This document shows positions 44,288 to 54,131 of a stretch of 64,000 nt of DNA, piece by piece. The notes under the pieces are model-generated. The model saw only the letters and a list, made by a program, of their open reading frames with translations, did not search any database and was not told the origin of the DNA. Source of the DNA: Winogradskyella marina (GTDB lineage: Bacteria > Bacteroidota > Bacteroidia > Flavobacteriales > Flavobacteriaceae); NCBI RefSeq assembly GCF_015645385.1, contig NZ_JADOET010000002.1:248001-312000 (forward strand), read 5' to 3'. How positions within the stretch are numbered: the first letter of the stretch is position 1; the number at the start of each line of letters is the position of its first letter. The translations under genes and the position numbers were made by a program.

Positions 44288-45760
44288 ATGGAGTTTGTAC
44301 CCTCACTTTTCTTTTGGCAATTTACGGTATCCGCCTTAGCCATCCTTGGTGTAATGAGTCTAATTATTGGCTATAACTCAAAGGAGAAAAGTTTTTTGTT
44401 ATATACAATCTACACATTTTTCTTATTATTTTATTTTATACTCATAAGTCCTTATGATATTGAATGGCGAGATCAACTTCTCGCTACACGCTTCAAATCG
44501 CTACGTTGGTACACCCAAGTGATTTATAATTGTTCTTATTTTCTGTTTTTCCTTTACTTTTTAGATGTTAAAAAGTACCTCTACGCATTTTACATATTTA
44601 TCAGAAAAGTTGTTGGTATCGCCTTCTTAGCAGGTACCTCTATTTTTGTTTACGCTATGGTTACCAATAACTCTAGTTTATTTGATAATTTTTATATCTA
44701 TGTGTTTGTGCCCATTCTGTTTTTATTTGCGATTTATGCGCTGTTTAGAGCCTGTTCTATTCCAGGTAAATTGAAATATTTTTTTATTATGGGCGGAGGA
44801 TTTTTTATCGTTTTAGCAATGATCGCGCTTTTCTTCCCAATTATGGGATGGGAGCTTTTTGCTATTAATCCCTTTACGTTTTTCTATATAGGCATTTTTG
44901 TTGAGCAATTTGTGTTCGCTCTTGGTTTGGCCTATAAGGTTAAGGAAATCAATTTTACATTACTCCAAAAATCCATAGAAAACGAACAAATCAAAGAAGA
45001 GCAAAATAAAATTCTCGAAGAAAAATTAAAAGAAAAAGAAATTGAAAATATTAGCGTGATGGCTAAAGCGGAAGAAGAACGCGTTTCACGTTTAAAGTCT
45101 AAATTTGAAAATGAGATTCATCATCTGCATCTCACCTCTCTACAGAACCAAATGAATCCCCACTTTATTTTTAATGCACTTAACTCCATTAAGGTGTTTT
45201 TGATTGATAATGAAAAACAAAAAGCGGTTTATTTCCTTAACAAATTTTCAAAGCTTATTCGGAGTATTTTAGAAAGCAGTAACGTGGAAAAAATCAGTTT
45301 AGAAGAAGAATTGAGCATTCTGGCACTTTATGTCAGTATTGAGAATATTCGCTTTGAAGAAGACATAAATTTTACAATCAAAAATCCAGAAAATATAGAC
45401 CTCCAAAGTATATGGCTTCCGTCAATGATTTTACAACCATTTGTAGAGAACGCTATATGGCACGGACTAATGTTGCGAAAAGGTAAAAAGCACATAGATC
45501 TAATTTTATCGCAATCAGAAAACGCCGTTATTTTACTAATTCGAGACAATGGTATTGGTCGTGAAGAATCAAAGCAAAACATTGTAAGAAAATCATTTGA
45601 AAAGAAGTCAATCGGGTTGAAGATAACCCAAGATCGACTTAATCATTTCAATCAAAAATATGGATGTAATTATTTCTTTAAAATCAATGACTTAGAAAAT
45701 GAAAAAAACCTTGCCATTGGTACTGAAATTGAATTCGTATTCTGCTTTAAACAGCCATAA
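44288..45760 (+). CDS. Membrane sensor histidine kinase of the LytS/YesM type
   Basis: 490 residues. Residues 1 to about 215 form seven or eight membrane segments (7TM-DISM-like sensor). A coiled coil follows (about 220-275). The His_kinase domain has QMNPHFIFNALNSI, with H292 as phosphorylation site, and the N-box LQPFVENAIWHG (about 378-389). The ATP-lid part reads RDNGIGREES. There is no PAS or HAMP domain. It is the likely partner of the LytTR regulator just upstream. The 297 bases after it (45761-46057) hold no clear feature. Confidence 0.88.
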   Translation: MEFVPSLFFWQFTVSALAILGVMSLIIGYNSKEKSFLLYTIYTFFLLFYFILISPYDIEWRDQLLATRFKSLRWYTQVIYNCSYFLFFLYFLDVKKYLYAFYIFIRKVVGIAFLAGTSIFVYAMVTNNSSLFDNFYIYVFVPILFLFAIYALFRACSIPGKLKYFFIMGGGFFIVLAMIALFFPIMGWELFAINPFTFFYIGIFVEQFVFALGLAYKVKEINFTLLQKSIENEQIKEEQNKILEEKLKEKEIENISVMAKAEEERVSRLKSKFENEIHHLHLTSLQNQMNPHFIFNALNSIKVFLIDNEKQKAVYFLNKFSKLIRSILESSNVEKISLEEELSILALYVSIENIRFEEDINFTIKNPENIDLQSIWLPSMILQPFVENAIWHGLMLRKGKKHIDLILSQSENAVILLIRDNGIGREESKQNIVRKSFEKKSIGLKITQDRLNHFNQKYGCNYFFKINDLENEKNLAIGTEIEFVFCFKQP

Positions 45761-46057
45761 AACCAACTATTTAAATGAGATTTACCTATTGCTAAATACG
45801 TGATTTTTTATTGTTTCTTTTATTCTTTCCTAAAGAAGCGTTAATTTTAAAGATAATTTGGCTAAATTGAGAATTAGGCACTTTCAATTTAACTATAAAA
45901 ACATAAGCTATTAAATGTTCTGCCTTTATTTATAAGAGATAAAACGAAGTATCAATTATTTCTTTATGCGTCCTAAACCTAAAACCATTTAATTTCCGAA
46001 TTAATTTTGAACCTTTCCTCTTTTCTACATCTTGTTGAGCGTAAACAGTTAGAACTT

Positions 46058-48064
46058 ATGTTAAGTACTCTGGTAGGTTTATTGCTACTAACATCTACTG
46101 TGAGTACAGCACAATCAATATCGAAACTCGATAGTATTAAATCATTGTACAATGAAACAACTAATGATTCGCTAAAAATAACCCTCGAAATTGAACTCTC
46201 AAGAGCACTCCATAAAAACCAGCATGACGAAGAGCAAGAATATGCTTATGCTAAAAGTGCTGTTGAACGCGCACTCCAATATAAAGACACGCTTTTATAT
46301 GCTAGAGCTTTAGATAATCATGGACTTCTTTATCGGTTTCATCAACATTATGAAGAGGGATTGGGTTTGCACATTAAAGCTTTTGATCTTATAAAAAATA
46401 AAAATGTAAAACCTTATTATAAAATGAGGTTTTCAAATAATGCAGGAGTGGCTGCTAGATACCTTCAAAAGTATGCAATGTCTGTTTTGTATTTTATGAA
46501 GGCTCTAAAGATTGCGGATAAGGAGAACGACCTTAGGAATATTTCGATTTCTTGTAATGGCATAGGAAATGCGTTAATTAATATTTCTGGCCGTGAAGAT
46601 GAAGCCTTACTTTATTTTGAACGTGCCTTGGAGACTGAAAAAACACGGGATAATTCTTTGGGAATGGCAATTAATTACCTTTCCATAAGTGATTACTACA
46701 TTAGCAAGGAAAAATACAATACGGCTCGTAATTACTTAGATAAATTAGTCGTGCTCAATAAAAAAAGCGGGAATGATTTTGGTTTGGCCCTTACCTATCA
46801 ATCAATGGGGTTAGCGTACCTAAAAGAATGTGAAGATTTAGGGAAATCAAAATCTTATTTTAATAATGCTCTTGGTCGTTTTAAAATCTTAAATGACAGG
46901 CATAGGCAATCAGATATATTGCTAAATCTAGCGAACATTGAGCTAAAATTAAACAATACTAAGCAAGCAGAAGGTTATTTTTTAGAATCACTAGCACTGG
47001 CCAAAGAACTTGGACAGAATGACCTTGCTAGTGCCAACTCTATGAGTCTATCTCAAATTTTTGAAAACAGGAACAATTACAAAAAATCGCTGTATTACTA
47101 CAAACAATCTAAAGCCTTCGAAGATAGTATTAAGATTACTGATCAAAATATTAAAATTGAAGCACTTACAAGACAATACAACCTAGAGAAGAAAGAAAAC
47201 CAAATCCAATTATTGGAAAAGGATAAAGCGCTGCGAATAACGGCAATGGAAAATCAAAAACAATTATCAGAACGGCGAAAGGTAACGTTGTTATTATTGA
47301 TAGTTGCCTTTGTAATGTTGCTTATTGTTTTTTTACTGCAATATCGAAATTATCGTACCAAGAAAAAAACGACTGCACAAATTCAAAAAACCGAAAAGGA
47401 AATAATGAATGCTATTTACGAGCGTAATTTGGCCCAAGCGGAAATTTTGGTAACACGATTGCAAGTCAACCCTCATTTTTTATTTAATAGTCTTAATGCC
47501 ATTATGTACCTCATTCAGAGTAAACAAAACCTGAGTGCTATAAAATACCTCAAGATTTTTAGCCGTTACACACGGATGGTGTTAGAAACCTCTACACAAC
47601 ATGTTATTTCGCTACAAGAAGAACTTAAATTATCTAGCTATTACTTAATGTTGGAAGAAAACCGTTTTGAAGAAGGGTTTATGTATGAAATAAAAGGTGA
47701 CGACTGCCTAGAGGTTCAAGATGCGGTGATACCTCCCTTATTGTTGCAACCTTTTATAGAAAATGCGATTTGGCATGGTTTACTGCCTAGTACCTCAGAT
47801 AACAAACTACTTCTTATAGAGATAGTTCCCGATTCAGAAAATTTACAAATAATTATTGAAGACAATGGGGTAGGAAGAAATAATAATGTAAAAAAGAGTA
47901 TAAAAAAACCTCATAAAAGCATGGGTATGCAGATTATACAAGAGCGGGTAGAACTGTATAACCAAAGTTCCTCGGATAAAATAAATATTGAAATTGTTGA
48001 TAAAACAGATAAAGACGGGCAGCCAGCAGGAACAAAAGTGATTATAAATTTATTGAGACATTAG
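46058..48064 (+). CDS. TPR-repeat sensor histidine kinase of the LytS/YesM type
   Basis: 668 residues from the ATG at 46058; this start gives a signal peptide (MLSTLVGLLLLTSTVSTAQ). The frame extends up to a TTG at 46007, a less likely start. The periplasmic part has about seven TPR-like repeats (about 40-380). A single membrane segment follows (LLLLIVAFVMLLIVFLLQY). The kinase part has QVNPHFLFNSLNAI (H473) and LQPFIENAIWHG. No regulator gene is adjacent downstream, so it may feed the LytTR regulator at 43560. Confidence 0.87.
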   Translation: MLSTLVGLLLLTSTVSTAQSISKLDSIKSLYNETTNDSLKITLEIELSRALHKNQHDEEQEYAYAKSAVERALQYKDTLLYARALDNHGLLYRFHQHYEEGLGLHIKAFDLIKNKNVKPYYKMRFSNNAGVAARYLQKYAMSVLYFMKALKIADKENDLRNISISCNGIGNALINISGREDEALLYFERALETEKTRDNSLGMAINYLSISDYYISKEKYNTARNYLDKLVVLNKKSGNDFGLALTYQSMGLAYLKECEDLGKSKSYFNNALGRFKILNDRHRQSDILLNLANIELKLNNTKQAEGYFLESLALAKELGQNDLASANSMSLSQIFENRNNYKKSLYYYKQSKAFEDSIKITDQNIKIEALTRQYNLEKKENQIQLLEKDKALRITAMENQKQLSERRKVTLLLLIVAFVMLLIVFLLQYRNYRTKKKTTAQIQKTEKEIMNAIYERNLAQAEILVTRLQVNPHFLFNSLNAIMYLIQSKQNLSAIKYLKIFSRYTRMVLETSTQHVISLQEELKLSSYYLMLEENRFEEGFMYEIKGDDCLEVQDAVIPPLLLQPFIENAIWHGLLPSTSDNKLLLIEIVPDSENLQIIIEDNGVGRNNNVKKSIKKPHKSMGMQIIQERVELYNQSSSDKINIEIVDKTDKDGQPAGTKVIINLLRH

Positions 48065-48160
48065 ATCTACTTTATTCTTTTAATTCAAAGTTAAAGGTCT
48101 TATCAATTTTGAATAAGACTTCACACCGTGTGATTTGACTTTTCGTAATTTTCTAATAAA

Positions 48161-48198
48161 AAAACAGCCATCAGGTTTTAAAATCTGATGGCTGTTTT
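48161..48198. terminator. Bidirectional intrinsic terminator
   Basis: A perfect 14-bp stem (AAAACAGCCATCAG with CTGATGGCTGTTTT) around a 10-base loop, with T-rich tracts on both strands. It lies between convergent genes and can stop both the TPR kinase and the cytolysin-like gene. Confidence 0.9.
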
Positions 48199-48239
48199 AA
48201 GAAATAATTTATTGTTTTATTTATAGAAGTCTTATGACT

Positions 48240-50201
48240 TTAGTCTATGATTTCAAAACGCATCCAAACAAAGGCTTTTTGATTTAAATCTCCACCCTTG
48301 TTTCTAGCTCTAATAGCTCCTTCAAGAATATTATTACCAACTTTTCTCAGTGGCAGAGATACACCATCAAAATTGTAAAACTTCAAAGATTGATTTACTC
48401 CTCCATCAAAAAAAGAAGAAGTATTTGTATTATTTATATCTTTAATACCTTTCAGAATAGCGATGACATCATGGATGGCCACTGTGGTTTTTCTTGGGTC
48501 ATAATTCATTACAACGTCTGAATTTGAATATTCCTTAACCCATGTATCAATTACAAACTCCGCTTGTTTATCATTGGCTTCTTCAGGAGTAATCTCAAAC
48601 ACAATAGAATTATTGATATTTGGATTTCGTCTCTTCGGTTTTTTTGATTCATTGACGTGAATTTGATTCCTAGAATTACCGCAGATTAACGCTGTTGAGC
48701 CTTCCCAATCTTTATTCATATCACCTGGGCGACAATTATTATTAAATTTATTAATAGTTGTTTGAATAGGAGCTTTCCAGTGACCACCATTAGCCCTATA
48801 CCTTACGTGTTGCGTAATTCCAAAATCTCCTATTTTATCACTATCCCCTGAGGTGTCGCATTGAAGCTCTAAAAGAGTTACTTTTAGTTTCGTGTTTTTA
48901 CTACTTGTGATACAGGTCTCAATCTCTTGTCGGTTTGTGCTGCTCATTCCTACAGGATCATTATTGAGGTTCTTCAACTTATAACTAATTGGGTAAGCCT
49001 CAGCTTCTGAAAACTTATGGCCTTCCATATACTTTTTTAAGGGTTTCCAATTCGCACTAGATCTATCAGCTGTTAAATCAGATATAGCGCTGTCTACTCT
49101 ACCACCATAATAAAATGCTTTTACTTCAACATTTTCTGTTTGCGATATCTGATTGAGATTTGCTTCAATCTCAGCATTATGACCAAGATAGCTTGCAGAG
49201 GCGCTTGCGCTTACCCCTAATTCATTAAGACTAGTGTCGGTTATAAACATAAAATAGCCTTTCCTTCCATAACTAACCTGAGAAATATATACATAGTTAC
49301 TAAGGTTAATGTCTGGGTTGTTTGGAAAAATATTTGTTGGATTCAATCCATCTACCTCAAGAGTAAAAAGTGTTTGCTGAAATTCAACGAGATAATAATG
49401 GTGCTCTTTTTCAGAGTTACTGGTCATTCCTAGTTGAACTGAAATATCAGCGAAAGAATTCGAATATCTTCCGTTAATCTTATAGTTAAGTTCATCTTTA
49501 GAACGAATTTCAGAATATGAGTACGTAATATTTGCAGCATGGAGTTGATCCCTGTCTGTGGATAGCAGATCAGAAATTGCCTGTGTAATTTGCGACTTAC
49601 CTCTTGGATTTTCAACCACTGTGGATACCTTCTTAGCTGATGCTGCATTCGTTGCTATTGTAATTGGGCCACGATTATAGCGTTCCTCAATTTTTGCCGC
49701 ACCATCGATAAAGGAAGGCACGTCTAAAATAATCCCTGGTTTCATCCAGTCTGGTGGTCCATTTGTTGTAAAATCTGAAAAATTTTGAGTATTTAATTTG
49801 GTATTTAAAGTAGTTGTAGAACAAAACTTACCATCTTTTTTAGTTTCTTTAGTTGTTGAAATGGTAGAATGATCACCTGTGTCAAAACCAGTTAAAGTAG
49901 TACGAAGTTTAAATCTTTTGGCTTGTTTAGCAAGACTTGCTGTATTAAAAACTTTACTAGGGTCTAGTTTACGTATTACAACCTTTGGTTTTTGCGAAAT
50001 CTGGGTCATTACTTTGGGCGTGCTTGCGTTATTAACTTTTTTAGCCTTTTTTACCACAACGTTTCGGTTCTTTTGACTGCTTTTCTTTTCTACATTCTCA
50101 TTCTTACTTATTTTCTGTTTTTTAGAAGTTTTTTGTGCATAAGACGGCATTGCCATAAGCAACAAGAATAGTGTTCCAACAAATAAAATTGCTTTTTTCA
50201 T
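48240..50201 (-). CDS. Secreted CDC-superfamily (cytolysin-like) protein without the undecapeptide
   Basis: 653 residues. A signal peptide (1-23) is followed by a basic low-complexity segment (24-60, rich in KKxKK). From about 84 the chain follows domains 1-3 of cholesterol-dependent cytolysins: GPITIATN, ITYSYSEIRSKDELNYKI (225-242), HHYYLVEFQQTLFTLEVD (267-284), ISQVSYGRKGYFMF (306-319), the conserved diglycine in FYYGGRV (G366-G367) and EAYPISYKLKN (401-411). The C-terminal part (about 430-653) has no ECTGLAWEWWR-like undecapeptide and looks different from the usual domain 4. It may be a CDC-like (CDCL) pore former as known from Elizabethkingia. The target membrane is unknown. It stands alone, with its own promoter and terminator. 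Confidence 0.82.
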   Translation of the reverse strand: MKKAILFVGTLFLLLMAMPSYAQKTSKKQKISKNENVEKKSSQKNRNVVVKKAKKVNNASTPKVMTQISQKPKVVIRKLDPSKVFNTASLAKQAKRFKLRTTLTGFDTGDHSTISTTKETKKDGKFCSTTTLNTKLNTQNFSDFTTNGPPDWMKPGIILDVPSFIDGAAKIEERYNRGPITIATNAASAKKVSTVVENPRGKSQITQAISDLLSTDRDQLHAANITYSYSEIRSKDELNYKINGRYSNSFADISVQLGMTSNSEKEHHYYLVEFQQTLFTLEVDGLNPTNIFPNNPDINLSNYVYISQVSYGRKGYFMFITDTSLNELGVSASASASYLGHNAEIEANLNQISQTENVEVKAFYYGGRVDSAISDLTADRSSANWKPLKKYMEGHKFSEAEAYPISYKLKNLNNDPVGMSSTNRQEIETCITSSKNTKLKVTLLELQCDTSGDSDKIGDFGITQHVRYRANGGHWKAPIQTTINKFNNNCRPGDMNKDWEGSTALICGNSRNQIHVNESKKPKRRNPNINNSIVFEITPEEANDKQAEFVIDTWVKEYSNSDVVMNYDPRKTTVAIHDVIAILKGIKDINNTNTSSFFDGGVNQSLKFYNFDGVSLPLRKVGNNILEGAIRARNKGGDLNQKAFVWMRFEIID

Positions 50202-50369
50202 GTTAAATTGTTTTTTAGGTTCAAATTATATTTAGATGTTTTGTATCACTATTTAATTTTGCTTTGGGAGACTAGTATGGTTTTTTACTTTTTTCGGTAT
50301 TTAAAAGACACACAGTGACAACAATTTTCTTTTAAACATGCTTATACATAGGTGTTTTTTAATGCAAGT

Positions 50370-50400
50370 CAAACCTATACTATTGGATTAGGTTTAACAA
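50370..50400 (-). promoter_or_regulatory. Promoter of the cytolysin-like gene
   Basis: On the minus strand a TTG (50398-50400) is followed after 20 bases by TAGGTTTG (50370-50377), which fits the flavobacterial -33/-7 pattern. It would give a leader of about 160 bases before the start at 50201. The rest of the gap 50202-50620 shows no gene or repeat. Confidence 0.5.
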
Positions 50401-50620
50401 GAACTCTTTTATAAGTCGCAGATAGCATTGTATAATTGGTGTTTTTAAATGAGTTCTTGGTAATTCTCATTACTAAATAAACGAGTTCGTCTAGAATAAT
50501 CAGAGCTAACGTTGTACCTAAGTCTTTTTATAGGTGTGTAAGAGACGCGTATATATCTGTTTAGGAGCTATATGTGATAATTAGTTGTTTACATTAATAG
50601 TACATATAGCTTCAATCTAC

Positions 50621-51112
50621 TCATTCAAGCTTCTTAAAAATATAAGCCAACGCTTCATAACCAGATTTTGTATTATCCTTATTGCGCCAATCGGCATTAG
50701 GAATTTCTTCTAACTTTAAAGTAGTGGCATTAATTTGAATAATTCGGTATTCCGTGATAAGTGGAAATGGACTATCTTGATAAGGGTGACTATCTTCCAA
50801 TTTAATCTTTAAGGTATTTTGCTCCACGTGGTATCTTCCAATTAGATATTCGTTTATAGTACAGGCTTCATCATACCAACGTAAATTCATTTTATGATCT
50901 GACGAAAAGCGCAATTGATCACTTTGACTACTACAAACATTGATATAGTCATAAAGACGTTGGTTAGAACCATTAATTATTGTTCCAGTTTGTTCAAAAG
51001 CCCAGCTTCCCCAAAGACTTTTAGGGAGTGGCTGCTGAAACGAGGCACAACTCATCAGTAAAGTACAAACAAGTAATAATAAAATGGCATTCTTTATTTT
51101 GAAGCTTTTCAT
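50621..51112 (-). CDS. Lipoprotein of unknown function (lipocalin-like size)
   Basis: 163 residues. The lipobox is LMSC (Cys22). The mature part has a start pattern LWGSWAFEQTGTII, then QLRFSSDHKMNLRWYDEACT and LIGRYHVEQNTLKIKL, like the short beta-barrel, lipocalin-like lipoproteins of Bacteroidota. It contains a Cys pair (about 60 and 84) that could form a disulfide. No named family is certain. It stands alone. Confidence 0.65.
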   Translation of the reverse strand: MKSFKIKNAILLLLVCTLLMSCASFQQPLPKSLWGSWAFEQTGTIINGSNQRLYDYINVCSSQSDQLRFSSDHKMNLRWYDEACTINEYLIGRYHVEQNTLKIKLEDSHPYQDSPFPLITEYRIIQINATTLKLEEIPNADWRNKDNTKSGYEALAYIFKKLE

Positions 51113-51476
51113 GTGTTTAGATTTATTGTTTTTTTAATTGTCATTCCTATAGCTATCAGAACTGTTCGCTATTAATTAGCCCTTAAAAGGATAAATTGAC
51201 TGAAATATCACTACATAAACAAGAACTATTTTATAATCAGTAGATGTCAATGTTTTGTTAGGGTTTTTTAATGGGTGAATGGTATTTTATTTGAGTGAAG
51301 GTCTGATTGTGAAAAAATTAAATTCAAATTCAGTTTTTTAAACATAGAACTTGTTTTGAAACACAGGGTTTAAACCATTAAGTTTTTCGCACTAAACATT
51401 TGGGATTCATCTTAAGTGTTTCTAAATTTTGTAACAATTATTAAATTTTCACGACACATCTTAATAAATAACACTA
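51113..51476. other. Intergenic stretch between divergent genes, nothing recognised
   Basis: The stretch lies between the starts of the lipoprotein gene (minus) and the EcsC gene (plus), so it must hold both promoters. TAAATTTTG near 51424 resembles a -7 box with one extra base. I see no gene or repeat. Confidence 0.4.
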
Positions 51477-52331
51477 TTGAATATCACAACAAACACCATA
51501 ACATCAGACGATAAAGAAGCCTTAAAGCAAGCTAAATATAGCATGCATAATTTAGGTTGGGCTATTCGTAATGTCAATAAAATTGGAAGTACGGTAGAAA
51601 CAGGTGTGAGTTATGTCCCAGAAAAAGTGTTAGTTAAAGTACAGAAGATTACAGAATCTGTATTATTAAAAATTATAAAGGCTAATTTATTAACGATTAA
51701 AAAGAATCAGTCGTTTAAGAAGCCTTCAAAAAACACCTATAAAAGCATTGTGACTGGCACCGGAGCGTTAAGTGGTTTTTTTGGAGCCTCAACAGGTTTG
51801 GGAACGGCTATTTTTGCGTCTGAAGTCACAATTACAACTAAATTCATTATGCGAACCATAATGGATATTGCACGCAGTGAAGGTGAGGATATCTATTCTT
51901 TGGAAGGCCAAATGGCATGCTTGCAAGTTTTTGCGCTTGGTGGAGATTCAGTAGATGATGATGGTATGGAAATGAGTTACTACACTACAAGGATGGCTCT
52001 AAATTCAGCATTAAATAATGTATCATCAGCTGGTATAAAGATGGGATTAGAAAGCCTAGTTAAAGGAGCAAGTGTTTTAGGTTCTAATGCGGTTAGTAAT
52101 TTCTTATCTAAAATTGCAGCTAGATTAAGTCTTTTAATTAGTGAAAAATTTCTAGCACAAGCCGTAACTGTTGCAGGAGCGATTGGAGGAGGTGGCTTAA
52201 ACTATGTATTTGTAGATCATTTTCAGAATATGGCAACGGCACATTTTACAATTAGACGACTAGAACGAAAGTATGGCGAAGCAGCGGTTAAATTGGCTTA
52301 TGAGGCTATAAAAACAAACATTAAAAGGTAG
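51477..52331 (+). CDS. EcsC-family protein
   Basis: 284 residues from a TTG at 51477; the first ATG in frame is 22 codons later and would cut into the conserved region. The features of the EcsC family are seen: KYSMHNLGWAIRNVNKIGS near the start, GTGALSGFFGASTGLGTAIF (about 97-116), IMRTIMDIARSEGED (about 126-140) and a C-terminal glycine-rich hydrophobic stretch (AVTVAGAIGGGGLNYVFVDHF). EcsC proteins are of unclear function, membrane-associated, and in Bacillus linked to an ABC transporter. No transporter lies next to it here. Confidence 0.8.
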   Translation: MNITTNTITSDDKEALKQAKYSMHNLGWAIRNVNKIGSTVETGVSYVPEKVLVKVQKITESVLLKIIKANLLTIKKNQSFKKPSKNTYKSIVTGTGALSGFFGASTGLGTAIFASEVTITTKFIMRTIMDIARSEGEDIYSLEGQMACLQVFALGGDSVDDDGMEMSYYTTRMALNSALNNVSSAGIKMGLESLVKGASVLGSNAVSNFLSKIAARLSLLISEKFLAQAVTVAGAIGGGGLNYVFVDHFQNMATAHFTIRRLERKYGEAAVKLAYEAIKTNIKR

Positions 52332-52361
52332 TGATCTATGGTGTGACAACTAATTTCATAC

Positions 52362-52396
52362 AAAAAAACCAACCATAAATGTCTTCATGGTTGGTT
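52362..52396 (-). terminator. Intrinsic terminator after the Asp-rich lipoprotein genes
   Basis: A perfect 10-bp stem (AACCAACCAT with ATGGTTGGTT, loop 52377-52386) with a run of seven T on the minus strand (52362-52368). It ends the unit 54021-52446. Confidence 0.85.
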
Positions 52397-52445
52397 CAGC
52401 TATTAATCAAGTAAGATAGGTGATTTACTTAGGGATAACTCAAAT

Positions 52446-52919
52446 TTAAAAGTCACAATTTTCGTTTTCAAACTCTAAATCATCATCACCAATTTCAAAG
52501 TCCACTTCAAACGCATCATCATCATCGTCGTCATCGTCATTATCGATGTCATCTAATCTCCAAGTGTCGTTTATGTCATCAAATCCTGGAATATCGAAAG
52601 TGACATAAATGCTATTGCCTGATTCCTCAACAGACCACGTGCCAGTCTCTGTATTGTTTCCCCAAGTAACTGTAACTCCATTGTCTATAGAGAAATTAAA
52701 CCGGTAACCGATATAGTTGTTATCTAAGTTGTTGTTATTGCGTTCTAAGTCGTCAATATACCAATCTGAACACGCTGACAAAACAGTTTCTAAACGTTCT
52801 ATTGAACAATTACCGCAATCATCATCAAAATCAAAGTCATCGTCGTCACTAGAACAAGTAGCAGACATCAGTGAGAAACCTAACATTAGCAATAAGCCGA
52901 AATACATTCCTTTTTTCAT
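52446..52919 (-). CDS. Small Asp-rich lipoprotein, paralogue of the neighbour's C-terminal domain
   Basis: 157 residues. A signal with lipobox SATC (Cys22) is followed by SSDDDDFDFDDDCGNC. The domain from about 38 on (IERLETVLSACSDWYIDDLE, then TGTWSVEESGN, VTFDIPGFDDINDTWRLD) repeats the C-terminal domain of the upstream gene almost motif by motif. A run of eight Asp (about 128-137) interrupts the end. The acidic clusters suggest binding of divalent cations. It starts 25 bases after the neighbour and is in the same operon. Family not recognised. Confidence 0.75.
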   Translation of the reverse strand: MKKGMYFGLLLMLGFSLMSATCSSDDDDFDFDDDCGNCSIERLETVLSACSDWYIDDLERNNNNLDNNYIGYRFNFSIDNGVTVTWGNNTETGTWSVEESGNSIYVTFDIPGFDDINDTWRLDDIDNDDDDDDDDAFEVDFEIGDDDLEFENENCDF

Positions 52920-52944
52920 AATATTTATATTTTAAGTTTATTTT

Positions 52945-54021
52945 TTAATTACAATTATCGTTTTGAAATTCTAGCTCGTCATCGTCTCCAATTGCAAAAT
53001 CAATTTCTACGTCATCATTATCATTATCGATTTCATCGAGATGCCAAGTTGTATTGATATCATCAAATCCTGGAATATCAAATGTTACTGTGATGTCGTT
53101 GCCTGTTCCGTTAATAATCCAAGTACCGCTTGCGCTGTTACCACTCCAAGCCACTGTTACGGTTTCATCTGCGAAGAAGTTAAAAAGGTAGCCATTATAG
53201 TTGTTTTCCAAATCATTATCATTGCGTTCTAGCTCGTCAATGTGCCAATCAGAACATGCCGTTAATACAGACTGTAATTGGCTTGGTGTACAATTATTAC
53301 AATCGTCATCACCATAATCGAAATCATCATCTTCATCGCAATCATCATCAAACTCATCAATAGCATCATCTAGCTCATTAAAATTGTTAATTACAATTTC
53401 GGTACCATCAGCAATGACAATACTTATAGGGAATTCAAAACCTATTAAATCATCTTCATCTATATCGTCTATAAATTCGTAAAGGTCATAATCGTTAGTA
53501 AAGGTTAGTGTCTCAATGACTTCATTATTGGTGTTAAAAACTGAAGCTGAAATAGGATATACAAAATCTAAACATTCTATATCATCATCAAACTCATTTT
53601 CATCATTACAATCGTCTGCATAATCTTCTAGTTGGTCTAAACTATTGACTTGCGTTTCTGTATAGTCTGCAAAAATGATGGTGATAGGAAATTCAATATC
53701 TATAGTATCATCATCGTCATCGAATTCATCTAAAATGTCTTCAAGATCGTCATAATCATCAATATTGGTAATGGTTAATTCTACTCCATTAATCGTTACT
53801 GAGATAGGAAGTTGAATCGTAAAACAGTTGGCATTATAAACGATATTGTCTATAGAGCCATCGTTCATAGTGACTTGTTGAATTTGGCTTGCTAAAACCG
53901 AATTGGCTTGTAAGGTAGATTCTGTTGGTGGATCAATACTTAAATCGTCTTCAGTTCTACAAGACGTCATGGTTAGGAACAATCCAACTAAGGCAAAAAG
54001 TAAAGGTTTAATTGTTTTCAT
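52945..54021 (-). CDS. Asp-rich repeat lipoprotein
   Basis: 358 residues. The lipobox is MTSC (Cys21). The middle (about 60-250) has two long repeats, each with two half-units built on (F/Y)PI plus a beta strand, then a helix-like YDDLEDILDEF, LDQLEDYADDC, YDLYEFIDDI or FNELDDAIDEF. Acidic linkers join them. The C-terminal domain (about 255-358, CNNCTPSQLQSVLTACSDW and on) is the one also found in the next gene. The composition is extremely rich in Asp and Glu. Divergent transcription from an ECF sigma/TonB-receptor operon suggests a link with uptake or sensing, which is inference. Confidence 0.75.
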   Translation of the reverse strand: MKTIKPLLFALVGLFLTMTSCRTEDDLSIDPPTESTLQANSVLASQIQQVTMNDGSIDNIVYNANCFTIQLPISVTINGVELTITNIDDYDDLEDILDEFDDDDDTIDIEFPITIIFADYTETQVNSLDQLEDYADDCNDENEFDDDIECLDFVYPISASVFNTNNEVIETLTFTNDYDLYEFIDDIDEDDLIGFEFPISIVIADGTEIVINNFNELDDAIDEFDDDCDEDDDFDYGDDDCNNCTPSQLQSVLTACSDWHIDELERNDNDLENNYNGYLFNFFADETVTVAWSGNSASGTWIINGTGNDITVTFDIPGFDDINTTWHLDEIDNDNDDVEIDFAIGDDDELEFQNDNCN

Positions 54022-54131
54022 TTTGATTTTTATTATTATGGTTAAGTTTTTAATTTAAAAGGCTTTTTAATTACTGCCTTTATACTTAGAACAACTCAGT
54101 AATTAAATGTCCCAAGAAATTCTTATTTTTT

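Noticed and set aside
48240-50201. True cholesterol-dependent cytolysin
   Set aside because: No tryptophan-rich undecapeptide and no recognisable domain 4 cholesterol loop; only the superfamily is called.
52446-54021. RTX or dockerin calcium-binding repeats
   Set aside because: The acidic repeats lack the GGxGxD nonapeptide and the dockerin DxNxDG pattern; only general Asp richness is seen.
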